64,000 nt of DNA. It comes from Nissolia schottii. Lineage: Eukaryota; Streptophyta; Magnoliopsida; Fabales; Fabaceae. A program made the position numbers and the translations under genes. This document shows, piece by piece, positions 12,158 to 25,429 of the stretch. The notes under the pieces were generated by a model. The model had not been told where the DNA came from and did no database searches. It saw only the letters and a list, made by a program, of their open reading frames with translations. Every line of letters starts with the position of its first letter. Within the stretch, counting starts at the first letter, position 1. The stretch is from NCBI GenBank assembly GCA_003254905.1, contig QANU01112879.1, forward strand, positions 62,001-126,000, written 5' to 3'.

Positions 12158-15100
12158 TCATAAATCTAAATCAAGGAGGCCATTTTGTTCATCATTATCA
12201 ACCACAATATGATCCTCCTCTTCTATTATGATGGCCCTCAGAGCAAGCTCCTCAGCTCTCTTGCTCTGCTGCCCCCAATCCGTTTTAGCCAATGTGCAAA
12301 CCATCATACAGAAACAAGAAACCTGCGCCGCCAACATCCCAAACCACAAACCTTTGAGCTGATATCCCTCCACAAAAGCCGCAAAAATCGCAACGGGCAA
12401 ACCGATTAAATAAAACGCACACAAATTGATCCTGGCGCCAACATAAGGCCTAGCGGTCCCAGACAAAATCCCACACCCTACAGTTTGAGGCCAATTCCCA
12501 ATCTCACACAGCCCCAAAATCGGAAGAACAGTTGTGACCATGTCAATGATTTGTCCCTCGCTGGTAAAGAGTGTCCCCCAAAGCTTTCTCAGAAATGTCA
12601 AGCAGATAAATGCCGTCACCCCAAGTGCAAATGAAATGAAAATCCCTATCGTGGCAGTATTTTGGGCACGGCAAGGTTGCCCTGCGCCTAGCGAGTGACC
12701 AATCCTAGTGGTTAGCGCAGCACTTAGTGAGAATGGAAATGTGTACAAGAATCCAGTGGTTTGAATTAGGATGCCCATCGTAGCAACCGTGGATTGTGGG
12801 TCCCTCAGTAATCCACATAGGAACAGCATTATCTCATAGCACCACCACTCCAAGCACACGGAGATGCAACTGGGTAACGCCAAACTCAACAAAGGCCCCC
12901 AATCACGAAAAGCTGTGAAAATTGTGGCTCCTTCCCAAGGCTTAAGTGGTTTATTTGACAAAAATAGGTAAAGCATTATGCCTAAAATCATGTTAATTGA
13001 GTTCAATCCGGTGGCTAGTGCAATTCCTTTCACGCCTAAGTTTAAATATGTGGCAAGGAAATAATTAATTGGAAGGTGCAGAATTGCCGCGCAAGAGGCT
13101 GATATCGTTAGCGGGGCGGTTAGGCCTTGTGTCCTTAGGAAGGTCCTTAATGGGTTGAGATGGGCCTGGGCCAGAAGCTCGGGGATTGAGAACACCATGT
13201 AGAGTTGCGCAACCCTCGTGACTTCGGGGTCCTGGCCCAACCCGTTAAGAATTGGGCCCATGTTGAGCCATAGGAGCGAGATAAGCACGGAGACGGATAG
13301 GAGGAGGCAGAGGGTCTTGAAGAATGTTTGGCTTAGGAGTGACCATCTTTTGGCACCGTATGCCTGGCAGCAAATTGGGTCCATTCCCATGGTGAGGCCC
13401 TTGAGGACTGAGTTGGCGGTTATGTTGGCGAAACCGATTGCAAGGGCTCCGCCGGCTAGCTCCACCTTGCCCTGGCGACCCAAGAAGAGCATGGAGATTG
13501 CGGATCGAGAGTATAGGAGCATGTTGGTCATCATTATGGGGCATGAAATCTTTGCAAGAGATCTTAACTCTTCGGTTACCTGCATGCACATTTCTCAGGA
13601 AAATCAATATTATGCACACTATGGAGTATAGAATATATAGTCACAAATTTGCCAGAATTTAAACAAGATTCAAGGTCATGAAGAGTAATTGGATGAGTTA
13701 TAAGAGTGAAGACACCGCATCCACCCAATAGAATAATAATAATAATAATAAGGGTTCCAATAAATTAGAGCCAAAATTACATTTGAGATTTACTAATATT
13801 GAACTGTTACACATGTTTATATATTTTTTATTTTTGGGTTTTTATCCTATTTTACTATGGCAAAAAAAATTCTATCTCCTAAATTTCATTCTAAAAAAAT
13901 ATTTCACCCTTCAAAATTTTATATATTTAAAAATACTTTGAAACATGAGAATACTTCATTCGTTTCAATTTAATTTACATGTCTAGCTTTTGGCAACTAG
14001 GTCAAATATATAAAATCTTAAATGATAAAAAATTGGACAGTTGAATGGAAGTGGATGGATTTTGGAGATACATTATCCCTCTACTTTAATGTATAAAATT
14101 TTGAAGAGCAATGTTTTTTTTTAAAATAAGTTAAGAGACAGAAAAAAAAATTTCCCCATAATAAAACGAGGTAAAATACGGTGTGTATATACACATACAC
14201 TTCACTTTAATTAGGTAGAGTGAAGTGTAACTTTTTTTAATCTAATTTGGATATAGTGTAATATTGTTAAATTTTAAGGAATAAAATGTAAAATTAACTC
14301 TAGTTAAAAGTAAAGTGTAATATTGATGAATTTTAACGAGTATCATAATTATAACTTACCTAAAAAAATGATGATACAAAACACTCATTTTTCTATATTA
14401 TGTTGCATAGACCATTCATAGAGTCTAGAGTGCGACAGAGAGGGCGCAAGTTAAAATGCGGTAATTGCAATTATTTGAGCAACTTAGGCAATTAGGCAAA
14501 GGTTATGCATTGCACATAACCTAGTTATTATTTTATAACAACTTCACATCACAGGTGCCAAAGAAGACATTTTCTACGGAGGATATTTGGAACGGAGGTC
14601 CGTGATCAGTGACCAATGCAGTCTTTGAAACATTATTGGATACGATATTGTTTCCACTAATTATGGGATTTCCAAAATGCTAAATGGCAGAAGATCGATA
14701 TTGTCAGAATTTGTTTCTTGGAATATTAGTGTGATATATTTACTGATTTTTAGACCACCAAACCCATCATATTATTATTATTTTTTTGTGTGATTAATGT
14801 TTAGGTGACTCACCGTCGTCAGTAATTTTATCACAATCATCTATCTACCAAATCGAATTAAGGTGATTCTTACATTTGCATTTTTATTTATATAAATATG
14901 AGGTCGTTCCCTTAACCACTCACTATTTATTTTACTATATGCAAAACAAACACGAAAACACAGGAAAGAGATGATAGTAACGAACCTCAGAAAGAGAGAG
15001 GTTTGGGAGAAGTGGAGTGAGGAAGTGATGAAGGCCTTGAATGAATCCGCCACAGCCATTATTGTTAGTGTTGCTGCTGGTTCCTTCTCCAGCTTTCATT

Positions 15101-15207
15101 ATTCTCTGCTCATGGTTGTCTCCTCCTCCTCCTCCCACCTTTGAAACCACCGAAGGGTCCCCACCATCACCAACAATTCCTCGAGATTCAGCAGTACCCG
15201 TGCACAT
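12158..15207 (-). CDS. DTX53: MATE (DETOXIFICATION) efflux transporter, DTX53-like, 547 aa
   Basis: Two exons: 14986-15207 (74 codons, ATG at 15207) and 12158-13579 (473 codons plus TGA). They are joined phase 0 across a 1406-base GT-AG intron. The N-terminus (residues 1-74) is soluble, glycine- and asparagine-rich, and runs into PLLPNLSLSE. The rest is a full MATE fold with about twelve hydrophobic segments. Family motifs include VELAGGALAIGFANI, GLTMGMDPICCQAYGAKRW, PLRTFLRTQGLTAPL, LPSCISVCLEWWCYEIML, GHSLGAGQP and LPILGLCEIGN. MATE proteins export or sequester organic compounds, often in exchange for H+, at the plasma membrane or an endomembrane. From memory the best match is the Arabidopsis DTX53 type, in the clade with DTX48-56, so the symbol is by similarity. 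Small oddities are CLEWWCYE where relatives often have CLEWWWYE, and GNWPQT for GNCPQT. The C-terminus is acidic (EEEDHIVVDNDEQNG). No break is seen and the gene looks functional. Confidence 0.93.
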
Positions 15208-15480
15208 GTTCTTGATGAAAAAGTTTTTTTTTAAGGATAAAAGAAGCTTAACAAAAATAACAATTTAAGAGAGATCACAAGTATTCTATTATCGGAGACA
15301 ATCTTGTTTGAGCCGAATAAGAATATTTGAATGATAAAGTTTTCCTTTATGAGATTTAACAAGCTTTCATACTCGAGACCTTTAGTTAAGATGGAGCGCC
15401 ATAATATATAAATATAAAAGACTCAATAAAAACTTATATTATTCTGATAAATAAGTTTTGATAAAAATTATGATTTTCTA
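15208..15480 (-). promoter_or_regulatory. Putative MATE gene leader and TATA region
   Basis: On the minus strand a TTTATATTTATATATTA stretch (about 15400-15418) lies about 200 bases before the ATG at 15207. It is a plausible TATA region with a leader of normal plant length. Position-based inference only. Confidence 0.35.
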
Positions 15481-17860
15481 GTGTTCTTTTTTGTTTAAAC
15501 ATGGGAAAACGTAAACAATCGAAAGCAAGCACATCGATCCTTCTAAACCGCTAAGAGAGCAAAAAAGAATAGAACCAAAAAGGGAAGAACCGAAGGCTTT
15601 AAAAGTGATGAAATAACACCCAACTTTTGTTCAAGTGTTGGTTTTTAAACTACTGACTGCATAAAAACTGTATAAGGAACATTTTCTCCCTAAATATCAT
15701 AAAAGAAAAAAGGCTTAACTTCGAAGGGAACAGAAAAAGAACCAAACCTTGATATCCAAAAATCTCAAGGATGTTCTAGTAAGGCCTCTCAGCTCTCCTT
15801 GGCCATGGCATTGGCAGTGTAAACCTTTATCAGTAATAAGTACGTTCCCTAAACCTGCGTGTTCAATTTATACTTGTACCCAATATCGTATTCACTTAAA
15901 TTAATTGACATTACTTCACCTTTATTGTTTGGTTTGTTAAGAGAGATGTATAAAATCATTTTATTGCTTCTACCTATCAGTCTAAGTTTTTGGAAGAGAT
16001 GATTGTTGATATGATATTAGAATTTCTATCAAAAAAAGGTTTAAAGTTCAATCATTATTGATTTCTATTTTAAAAATTGTCCATACTTTAAATCAAAAGA
16101 ATCTTTCTATGAAGGGACGTGTTAAAAGAAGTATAAAATTATTAAAATAGTCTACTCATCAATTTAATCTTTTGGGAAGATAATTTTTAATCATCATCAG
16201 ATTTTTTTTTAACAACAAATAATTATAATAATAATTATCTAATGTGTCCATGTCAATATCCCGTGAACTGAAATCTGTGTAAAGTGATGAAGTAAATATA
16301 ATACTAACTTTTCATTCATACTTTATTCAAACTAAACTTGTCTTCCACATATGATTCGACCCTAAGTATTTTCAGGGATAAGATGACAACAAAGTGATAT
16401 AGAATATTGTACCCAAAAGATAAAGTTAAATAGAACATTTATTAAAATAATAATATTTATATATGTATATTTTATAGTGAAATTCATCATAGCTTAAATT
16501 TACGACCTTTATTCAAATTATTATATTTGTCTAGATCGTTTGAACAAATTGCAAGTTCCATATTGAAAACAAAAGGTGACTCTTAAAATTTGTGCATCAA
16601 TTAAAAAGTGATGAACAATAGCAAAACCCAATTTAATTTCACAAGTAGAGTTAGCTGTATGAATCGAATGATTGCATTGTAATATAGCACAAGGAGAGTA
16701 GAACTATGAGAGAGGAGTCACCAAGCATCAAGGATTCTTGAATGTTGAATATTAATTAAGAGCAACTCAACTTTGATTTCTTCTTCCTATATGACTCTAT
16801 TAGATTATTTTATTACAATATATCTCTACATATGCCCATAATTTTTTTAATGGAAAATTCTGAATTTATTTATCTACTAAATAAGAATTTAGGAGAGGGA
16901 CCAAAAGCTCAAAAGGGACCTCGATCCAATTTACAGTATTGTGGTATCTTTAGTTGGTGGACCAAGTTCCATGACACAATTAACCAATATGGTTGTCTTG
17001 AATGTACAATATGGTTGTTTTCTTCTATATTTGATTTGATGTCAACTAGGCAAAAATATAGTACTAGGTAGGAGTTGTCAACGTACGTATGGTTGCAATA
17101 GTGCAGCAAGCACGAAAAGGGTTAGAATAAGTAACATGAGTAGCATAATTAAGTATTTGGTTTGCAAGGGGATGATGGGAAGAACTGTCATCATGTTGCA
17201 AAGTAAAAGCACGTGAAGGCTTATTCTTCTTCCTAACCCTCTGGCTACCTTGTTAACTAGTGAGATATCATGTCCACTTATTCATTATTTATTATTAGAT
17301 AAATTTTAATTAACTGTAGGTCTTTTTTAAATCTGATTCAATAATGAATAACGAGTTATTGTCTAATATAAAATAAGTTTAAATAACCAAGTACCATTAA
17401 CTACCCATTCATTATGTACCCACATGTTTTTCCACATTGCTAATGGACTTCTTTTCAAATGTGTTTGTCATTAGCTTTATGGTTAAACAAGTAATTTATT
17501 TGCACGCTCTTAATTAGGGTAATATATATTGGTTAACATTTGGTTAACATTAGTTTACTATATATCCTATCAAAAGAAAAAATTTACTATATAATATATT
17601 TTTATCCTTTTATACATTTTGATATTAAATTTAAGAAAACGTATATAGTTAAAACGATTTTTGCTACCTAACCTCATTAAATCACTACTTACTAAGCACG
17701 CACCCAATATTTACAATCAACCAATGCTATAAAAATTTCATCAAACTAAGTAAAAAAATTCTTTCTCTATTCTCCAATGTTAGTTCCTTTTACTTTTTTG
17801 GATTCATTGATAAACTCATAATCTTAAGATTTTGGGTCAATATATGTGGCGTTTGTTCCG
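15481..17860. other. Intergenic, AT-rich
   Basis: No gene is supported. Short frames near 16830-17110 lie on both strands over the same bases and show no family motif. Confidence 0.5.
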
Positions 17861-18110
17861 TTGTGTATTTTCTCAGTTACTCCATTAATTTGAATTTCCT
17901 CCGAGTTTAGATTCCTCCTCCCAACAAGTGATATTAGAGCCTTTGGCTTGAATCTAATTTGCCAAGTATTTGAAATTTGCTCATAATGTTTGCACCTAGG
18001 TTGTCCTAGCCTAACTGCATGTTCATTGAGTAATGTGATTTCTTACTTAGTCAGTTGATTTAAATCTCCTCTAAGTTTAAACTCCTCTTGCTAAGCCAAT
18101 GTTGCAAATT
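17860..18110. repeat. Dispersed repeat, two local copies
   Basis: The block TTTCTCAGTTACTCCATTAA...AATTTCCTCCGAGTTTAGA (about 17868) is repeated in diverged form near 18038. It appears again near 61500, beside a TCTCACTTAGCTC motif. GATATTAGAGCC near 17930 resembles a copia primer-binding site, which hints at an old LTR edge. The class is not certain. Confidence 0.4.
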
Positions 18111-18195
18111 AAATATACACACCATACATATCCCTAGAACTATACTACCATTCATTTCGCACACAGCACATTAAGGGTTTACAGGGCCTAGTCAA

Positions 18196-19113
18196 CACTA
18201 CAAAAGGCAGCGGTTGAAAAATCATTTAGCGACGGTTTTGAACCGCCACCTGAAGCAAATTGCGACAGTTCTGCAACCGCCGTTAAATCCACAAGCTTAT
18301 AGCAGCGGTTCATAACCGCCGCTAGGTATAAAAATTATTTTTAAAAAAATATTTCATCTTCATTTTAGTTTCAGTAAACCTATCAAATACGAACCATCAT
18401 CACCTAATTCACTTCAACCTTTCCCTCCCCAAGATCCTCCTCCTCAGGTATTATTATTATCATCCAAATACATTTAACGCAATAATCCATCTAATATTCT
18501 TTAATGTTTTTCAAGCTTTCAACATATTAGTGTCCAATCGATCTTTTCCATTTCATATTTCAATTAAGAGGATTTTAAGTTAATAAATTAAAAATACATC
18601 AAGTCCATGCCTAATTCCATTCTAAAGTGGATGGGAGACAATAGTAGTGAGTTGGGGGAATAATAAGGATTGGCATGATTTAAACTTCAATATAAAATAA
18701 CAAAAAAAAGGACGATAAGATAACTGTTTCATTTTAAGGTAACTATCTCTAGTTTCGATTCTAGCATTACATGTCCCCAGGAGACACAATTTAATACAAC
18801 GTCTAGACAAATACACTTGAGATTAAGTGCAAGACAATAGTATTTTTATTTTCTTTGATGCTATGAGGCAGTAAATTAACACTAAACACAAAGTACTTTC
18901 TTAACCGCCGCAAAGAGAAAGTACTTTGTGGCGGTTAGCCTCAACAGCCACAAAATACAAAATCTGCGTGAAAGTAATGTATCACCACCAATTTAAATTA
19001 GACTACGGCGGTTGGAGTCAACAGCCGATAAATACAATTTCCATTGCTTTAGTGGCAGTTAAGAAGCAACCGCCGCTAACCAACCACCACTAATTTCCGC
19101 TTTTGTTGTAGTG
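18196..19113. mobile_element. Non-autonomous CACTA element, 918 bp, with 3-bp target duplication
   Basis: The left end is CACTACAAAAGGCAGCGG and the right end is GCTTTTGTTGTAGTG, whose reverse complement begins CACTACAA. Both sides are flanked by CAA (18193-18195 and 19114-19116), the 3-bp duplication expected of CACTA insertions. Removing the element restores a smooth GGGCCTAGTCAAGTCCAACC flank. GCGGTT/AACCGC motifs crowd both ends in both orientations. There is no transposase frame, so it would need one in trans. Confidence 0.9.
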
Positions 19114-19116
19114 CAA

Positions 19117-22100
19117 GTCCAACCTGACAACCCGGTTCTAGCCTAAGCTATTTGGACATGGCTTGGCCTAATTTATGTGAAAATTGGGTTGAGCAAGCAA
19201 AAAATAAAATAATCTAATTATTATTAAGGACAGACTCAAGTTACTATTAGGCCGCCAAACTTGACTGTATATATGCATAAATAATTTTTATTCTTTTTTC
19301 ACCCTTACTCCCATAATCACTTTCCCTCATTTAATTTGTATGTTGGAGCTCGTCTCTGGCTCCCTACAATGGCATAGGCAGACTCATGAGGCCATAACCC
19401 ATGCACTCACCCACAATTAATCTCCTTTGACAGGTTTAGTTGATACACATGTTCTTTTCTTTAATTTAATTTCCTGATTATGTTTGGATTTAATAATAAA
19501 TTTATGCATAAATGGCTTTCTCGTGTGGAGGTGTTGGCGAGAACTGGTTTTAAAATGAGGAAGGACCAAGAGGCAAGAAATATTATTGGTATGTATCCGG
19601 ATTTATGATTTTTCAACCCAAGAACCCAAACATCCAACCCGATCAATCAATTAACTATTTTTTTTTAATCTATTTCTAATCTTTTTTTTATAGTTTTGCA
19701 CTTAGTTTTTATTTATATTTATTTAAAAAAATTATCTATTTACATCGTTATTAATAAGTAAATTATCATCAAACTTTTGAAATAAGAATAAAAATTTGGC
19801 TGGAGCTATTAGCACTTCTGTTTGTTTATTCATACTTCCACTATTAACTTTTTAACATTAATTTCCTAAACTATCAGCATTCCATACCATTTTCTACGGC
19901 CACTTCTTTTGTCCATAGTAACTCACTTTTAACAAATTTATTTGCTAATTTCTTTAAAATCCTCTTTCTTATTTTTTTTATTGTTTTTATTTATTCCAAA
20001 GTTGAATTATTAATGCATCAAATCATCAAGTAACAAAACAACAATAAAATTAAACAAATTTTATAAAAGTACTATTATCCTTCCTTAATCAAACTAATTG
20101 TATTAAAATAATTTTACTATAACCCAAAATTTTATTTAATTTTTTAGGTCTTTTAATTTTTTTTAAATCATTGTTGATTTTATTATTATTATTATTATTA
20201 TTATTATGTTTTGCCAAAGGTAAAAATTTCACTGCAAATACCAAAACATTATAAAGGGGTACAAATACCACAGCAGATAACCAGCGGGATAACCCAGAGA
20301 TGCTGAAGTAGACTTAACAACAAATCGATATAAAGATAAAGAATTATAGAGGGAAGCGGGACATATATTAAGACGCTAAAATTCATCTACCAGGAGAAGA
20401 CTATTAGTAATAATCTCCTTCATGGTTATAATTTTGTTCTAAAAAATTTTAATATTTCTAGCAAGTCAGATTCTCTAAATAGTAAAAGCAATGACCTCAA
20501 GAGATGGCGGAGAGAAGAGAGTCATTTTTTGATAATTAAGTAAATCATTGTTGACTTTACAATTTTAAAAATTAAGTATTTTATGATTTTATAAATTTAC
20601 TTATTTAATATAAATTTAAAATTTAAGTAAACAAGTTTTTCAAAAATATTTTAAAATACCCTTATCTTTTACAATTAAATTAATAACAACGTTTAACAAC
20701 ACAATTTTTTAAAAAAAAATACATAAGGTTAAATTTTGGTAAGTAATAGAAAAAAGTAAAGGAAATAATTTAAATAATACCTATATTTAATTAATGTTGT
20801 GATGATATAGATTGTTTAGACGTTGAATTCAATCTTTACCTTTGTTTTTTAAAGATATAATATCTTTGACGGCTATGTATTGTAATATTTTTTAAAAAAT
20901 ATATGATACAAAAATTATATAAACTTTTATATATATGTGTGTGTCAAATTTTGAAATCAAAAAAATAGTTTCTAATAAGCTTAACACCTAAATTTATCAT
21001 ATTTTAAGAATTCTTTAAAAGACTTTAGATCACGTTAATTTGATTTTGAAAGTTTTAATTTATATTAAATAAGTAAAATATAAATTCATGCTAAAATACA
21101 AAAAATAAGGCTGATAATAAAAAAAATTAAAATCCTTTTAAGAATTTAAGCAAAATTAAGATTTTTTAATAATATAAAATAAAATTAAAAATTAAATTGA
21201 TAAGAAAGAAAAGTATTTTGGTTTTAGATAAATTAGTAAATAAATTTCTTTAGTGAGAATGACAATAACAACTCATATAAGATAATGTTTAAAAGTTAAT
21301 GTATATAAGCTAATTGTGAAAGTGTAAATGGCATTCTAAAACCTTTTGAAAAGTACAATTTCTCTTTTTAAATTTTTGCTACAAGCCAATGACCTGAACT
21401 AAACTAGACTAATCCCACTATAAAAAATTTTAAAAAAAAAACCAACCTAATGTTAATCGAATTGATTTGGTTTAGGTTTGGCAAAAAAAAAAAGTTTTAA
21501 AAACAAATCAAATTAACTCAATTAAATTTGATTGGTTCGAATTTGTTTTTTATTCAAACCCAAACCAAATTAAACCGATCGATTACGGTAAATAAGAACA
21601 ATGTAACATAAAGGTCAGGGATGACTTTTACTTTTATAGTTCCTGTCTGCATAATGCCTTTAAGGTGTAAAGATACAAATTGCAATTGATGAAGACTAAA
21701 AAGTTCTTCAACAGTGAAAGCTGATAAGGATTTTAAGTAAATGAAGAAATTTTTTTTTCAAGTCGTACGTTCCTTAATTGCTTTCTACGTTAATAATTTG
21801 GTGTTAGTACCAAAAGTAGAACAAAAAGCATTTAGTACCAAAAGTAGAACAAAAAGCAAAAAACTGAAGTGCGAAAATGGAAATAGATCCTTTTTTTTTT
21901 ACACTTAGGATGACTATAGTAAATGACAATTAACCGTATCTTTATAATTTAGTTCACACGAAATGGTAAACTGTTAATCATAAAAAATAATTTCATTTTT
22001 ATGAGTGAAGATTGAATCTCAACTTTATGATCAAGATACAATATAAACTACTATTATGTTACACCTCATGATTAAATAGATCCTTCTCTTAAAACTGGAT

Positions 22101-22587
22101 TATATGCACTAATTGCAGACCGTACAAATATACAGCTAGGAAGCATGAATAAGTGGGAAGAGCGTGTCTATATGCATTGCAAGAGCCAACTTCCAGGGTG
22201 TGGCTATATTCTTCTATTAATTAGCGTATAGGATGTCGTATAAACATCTTATATTTATTATTAGATGAAATTTTAATAAAATTTATATTTTAAAGATATC
22301 TTATTTAATAGTAAATAAATGTGAGTTAATATGGTATTTCACACTAAAATAAATAAAAATGACATATTTCTTAAATATAGGCTATTGTTAGTTTCAACTC
22401 ATTAACGAAATTAAGAAATTGAGAAAGAAAAGAGTTTTTTAAAAGTGAATTGTATTAATATTTAATTAATTAAAAGATAAAGAAAGACGAAAAAAATCTC
22501 TGGAAACTTGAAACCTAGAGTTGCCTAGACAAGTACAATATCGGCTCTTATTAAAGGCAGGAGGTTAAAGAATTATAAAATACTATT
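19117..22587. other. Intergenic with simple and low-copy repeats
   Basis: No gene is supported. It contains a (TTA)n run at about 20178-20207. A region rich in AACCAAATTAAACCGA and its complement at about 21450-21590 could be a foldback element. A short tandem repeat lies at 21804-21858. Confidence 0.5.
21804..21858. repeat. Tandem repeat, 28-bp unit, two copies
   Basis: TTAGTACCAAAAGTAGAACA followed by AAAAGCA occurs at 21804 and again at 21832 without a mismatch. The identity suggests a recent local duplication. Confidence 0.9.
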
Positions 22588-22604
22588 AATAGTTATTACT
22601 ATTT

Positions 22605-22776
22605 TTACCAACGAGAGTGCTCCAAGTGGTAAGCGGCTTGATATCGCTTAAGTAAGGTCCCGAGTTCGAGATCTTGGGTATGTAGTTATTCCCGCTGAGA
22701 GACAAACCCAACATAGCTAGGTGTGCGACCCGGATTAGTTAAGGCTAAAGCCTTAGATACCGAGCAGTCAACCTAT
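22605..22776 (+). mobile_element. tRNA-derived SINE with 17-bp target duplication
   Basis: The body of about 172 bases has an A-box-like TGCTCCAAGTGGTAAGCGG and a B-box-like CGAGTTCGAGATC, the internal RNA polymerase III promoter of tRNA-derived SINEs. It is flanked by a perfect direct repeat AATAGTTATTACTATTT at 22588-22604 and 22777-22793, as expected from LINE-driven insertion. It is not a real tRNA gene because no cloverleaf closes. Confidence 0.88.
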
Positions 22777-22793
22777 AATAGTTATTACTATTT

Positions 22794-24318
22794 AAGTTAA
22801 TCATTTAAAGAAAAATATTAGTTACCTTTTCAATTTTAATAGTAATAATAAAGAATATATAATTATACCTTTCATTTAATAATAATTTTCGTTTTAATTT
22901 TTTTAAACCTATGTCGTAGGGACACAATAACAAAATTCATACAATAAGTTTATTGAACAAAATTCATACAAAATTGATATGACTGATGGGATTAAACATG
23001 ATAATATAATGTCAAAAATATATAGTATATGACTTTGTTGTGTAAGCCTTAATAAAAGGTTAATACTTTTAAATATGAATTTAATTTCTATCTATTGATA
23101 ATGTAAAGTTTTTTTTATTTTATCAACTAATTAAATTTTTTTTATATGTATGACTTTTATAGGAGTTAGAGAGAATGTCAACCATTTATGTTAATGTGAC
23201 CAAATTTGATTGATTAACAGAGTAATTTTTTTTTTCAATCGTCAGTAGATAAAAATTAAACTCTAAAAATATTTGATACGTGATTGTATAAGATTTTGTA
23301 TTACGCGAGATAGTATTATCCTTTTACTATCATAAAGAAAATCTTAAAAGGAAAAAATCTATTGGAAAACAAAATTATAATGAAAATTTAATAGTAATTT
23401 TTATTGATTACAAATTAAAAAATAAATATTATTGTTCAAATTTTTCTTGTTTTTTAGTGTAACTATTTAACATATTTCTTGTTTTTTCTTATATTAAAAT
23501 TATATTTTATATTAAATAATATTAATATTATTTATTTATATATTTTTAATAAGCGTTTACCATTGTCATAAAATATAAAAATATCATCAAATACAAACTA
23601 TAATCTCTATTATATATTTTAATATTTCCTGAATTCTTAACTAAAGTTCAATATAATTATTTGATAATTAATATTTTAATTTTAATTATTATGTAATTTA
23701 TATATAAATATAATTTATATTATAAAATTTTCATTAATATTTTAATAACTTTTTATTATTTAATTATTTTTATTAATAAGTATTATCATTTAGTTATTGT
23801 CTATTATTTTAATTATTAATGATTTTCATTATTATTTACTTATATATTTTTATTATTATTTTCCTAAGTATAAACACATCAGAGAGGGGAAAAGAAAAAA
23901 AGAGTTTTATAAATCGATGCAATCCCTCATTTCAAGACTTGATTGAGTTGCACATCATTTTGATATAGTATAACATAATGAGAGATTTTAGGCAGAGTTT
24001 AGTAAGCGTATTGAGACAGAAAATATGAAGACAATGGGGGACACAAACATGTTTAAAAAAGAAAAAGAAAACATAAAACTTTAAATTTTCTTGGTTTTAG
24101 AATAATTTTTTTAACTAATTTTATACATCTAAAGAAGAAAAATACAAAAGAGATGTTTGAGACGCAAATAACGTGTCTCTGCCACACCTCCAAAACAGAG
24201 GGGTTGTGAGTAGGGGAATGAAGTAGCATACACAATAGAGAAGTAAGCATGTTGCTCTGATGAACTGATGCAAAGAGAAGAGATGAAAGTTTGTTATGAA
24301 ACGGTTATGCCTCATGGT
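22794..24318. other. Intergenic, extremely AT-rich
   Basis: Long A/T stretches, especially 23340-23870. No gene or defined element is seen. Confidence 0.5.
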
Positions 24319-25140
24319 TGTTACCAAGCACGTGGGATTTGGTAGATGTAGTTAAATTAGTTAAGTTAATATCATTGTAATTTGATTGTAATTTCAGTAG
24401 GATTTTGGCTTGTATATAAACTGAATTCATTCACAAATAATGTAGAAGATTCATTTTGCACAATTCATCATTCATTGAGCCATCTTGAATCCTCTCAACT
24501 TTTCTCTCATTTTTTCTCTACTTTCTCTCATTTTCTCTCATTATGATTAGCTTGCTGCACAATGATTTTGAATTTCTACATGGTATTAGAGCTTTAGATT
24601 TGAAGCTTTATTGCGCCATTAGAATTCAATTCTGTAGTTCAACTTTGTTTTGATTCATTCGATCATGTCATGACTCTTAATCATCCAATGCGATTTCAAA
24701 GCTTCTCATCATCCTTCTTGGTTTCTTGCACGGTCTGTAGCTCAAAGCACTGAATTTTTGAAATCCTGTTGAATTTAATCTGAATTTCAGGATTTCTTCA
24801 GAATTCAACCGCATCTGAGTATATACTATCACTGAATCTCAGAACATTGCAATTAGCAACCTCTTTCCTTGAGGTTTCTAGATAGTTTGCAGTGTACAAG
24901 TTTGGTGAGTTTAGCTACAAGTTTGGTGTGTTTAGCTCATAGCTAATTGCCGAATAAGCTGCTTAAATCAAATTTCATGGAGGTTCCACCGATTGTAACC
25001 TCATCATCACCAATTTCTGAGAGTGGAAGTTCTGGACAAGCTGTTGATAATGGAAGCCACAGTAACCACGACTATAATGCCATGGCAGATCTAAATTACT
25101 TCATCCGCATATGCTACTATTGGTTACCAGCTTGTTTTTG
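24319..25140 (+). mobile_element. Copia retrotransposon 5' fragment (LTR, primer site, start of gag)
   Basis: The likely LTR is 24319-24580, beginning TGTTACC and ending CA, with a TATA-like GTATATAAACTG at about 24413. TGGTATTAGAGC directly follows (24581-24592). This is one base from the TGGTATCAGAGC initiator-methionine tRNA primer site usual in plant copia. A gag-like start with SSSPISESGSSGQ is at about 24970-25060. It breaks off after residues resembling the LHP...ATIGYQLV gag region. No pol or 3' LTR is seen, so the element is truncated. Confidence 0.8.
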
Positions 25141-25257
25141 ACTTTGTCATTCACTATCTTAATTTAAATATTTTGTCATTGTTATGTTTTGTTGTCTTCT
25201 TCAGTACCATAAACTTAAACTAAGACAGTGACAAAATATTAAATTAAGACAATGAGT
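25141..25257. repeat. Short foldback (hairpin) at the copia break point
   Basis: CACTATCTTAATTTAAATAT followed by TTTGTCATTG (about 25148-25180) pairs with CAGTGACAAAATATTAAATT followed by AAGACAATGAG (about 25226-25256). A 45-base loop separates the arms. It could be a small MITE that interrupted the gag region. Confidence 0.65.
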
Positions 25258-25429
25258 AACAGAGTTAATAAGAAGTGGGTAACTAATAGAAGTATATTAG
25301 TAGGAGTTAATGCAGAGTGACATAATGATAATAAACAAGATTACATCTAAACCCTAAATCCTAAACCTTAAACCAACATAAAAGTACTAGCTATTACATA
25401 AAAGTCATTATTACTCCCCCAAGCTGATA

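Noticed and set aside
13218..13662. Plus-strand frames and a second minus frame over the start of the MATE exon
   Set aside because: They overlap a clearly conserved MATE coding exon in other frames and lack any motif.
22620..22690. tRNA gene
   Set aside because: A- and B-box-like motifs are present but no cloverleaf forms, and a 17-bp target duplication shows a SINE.
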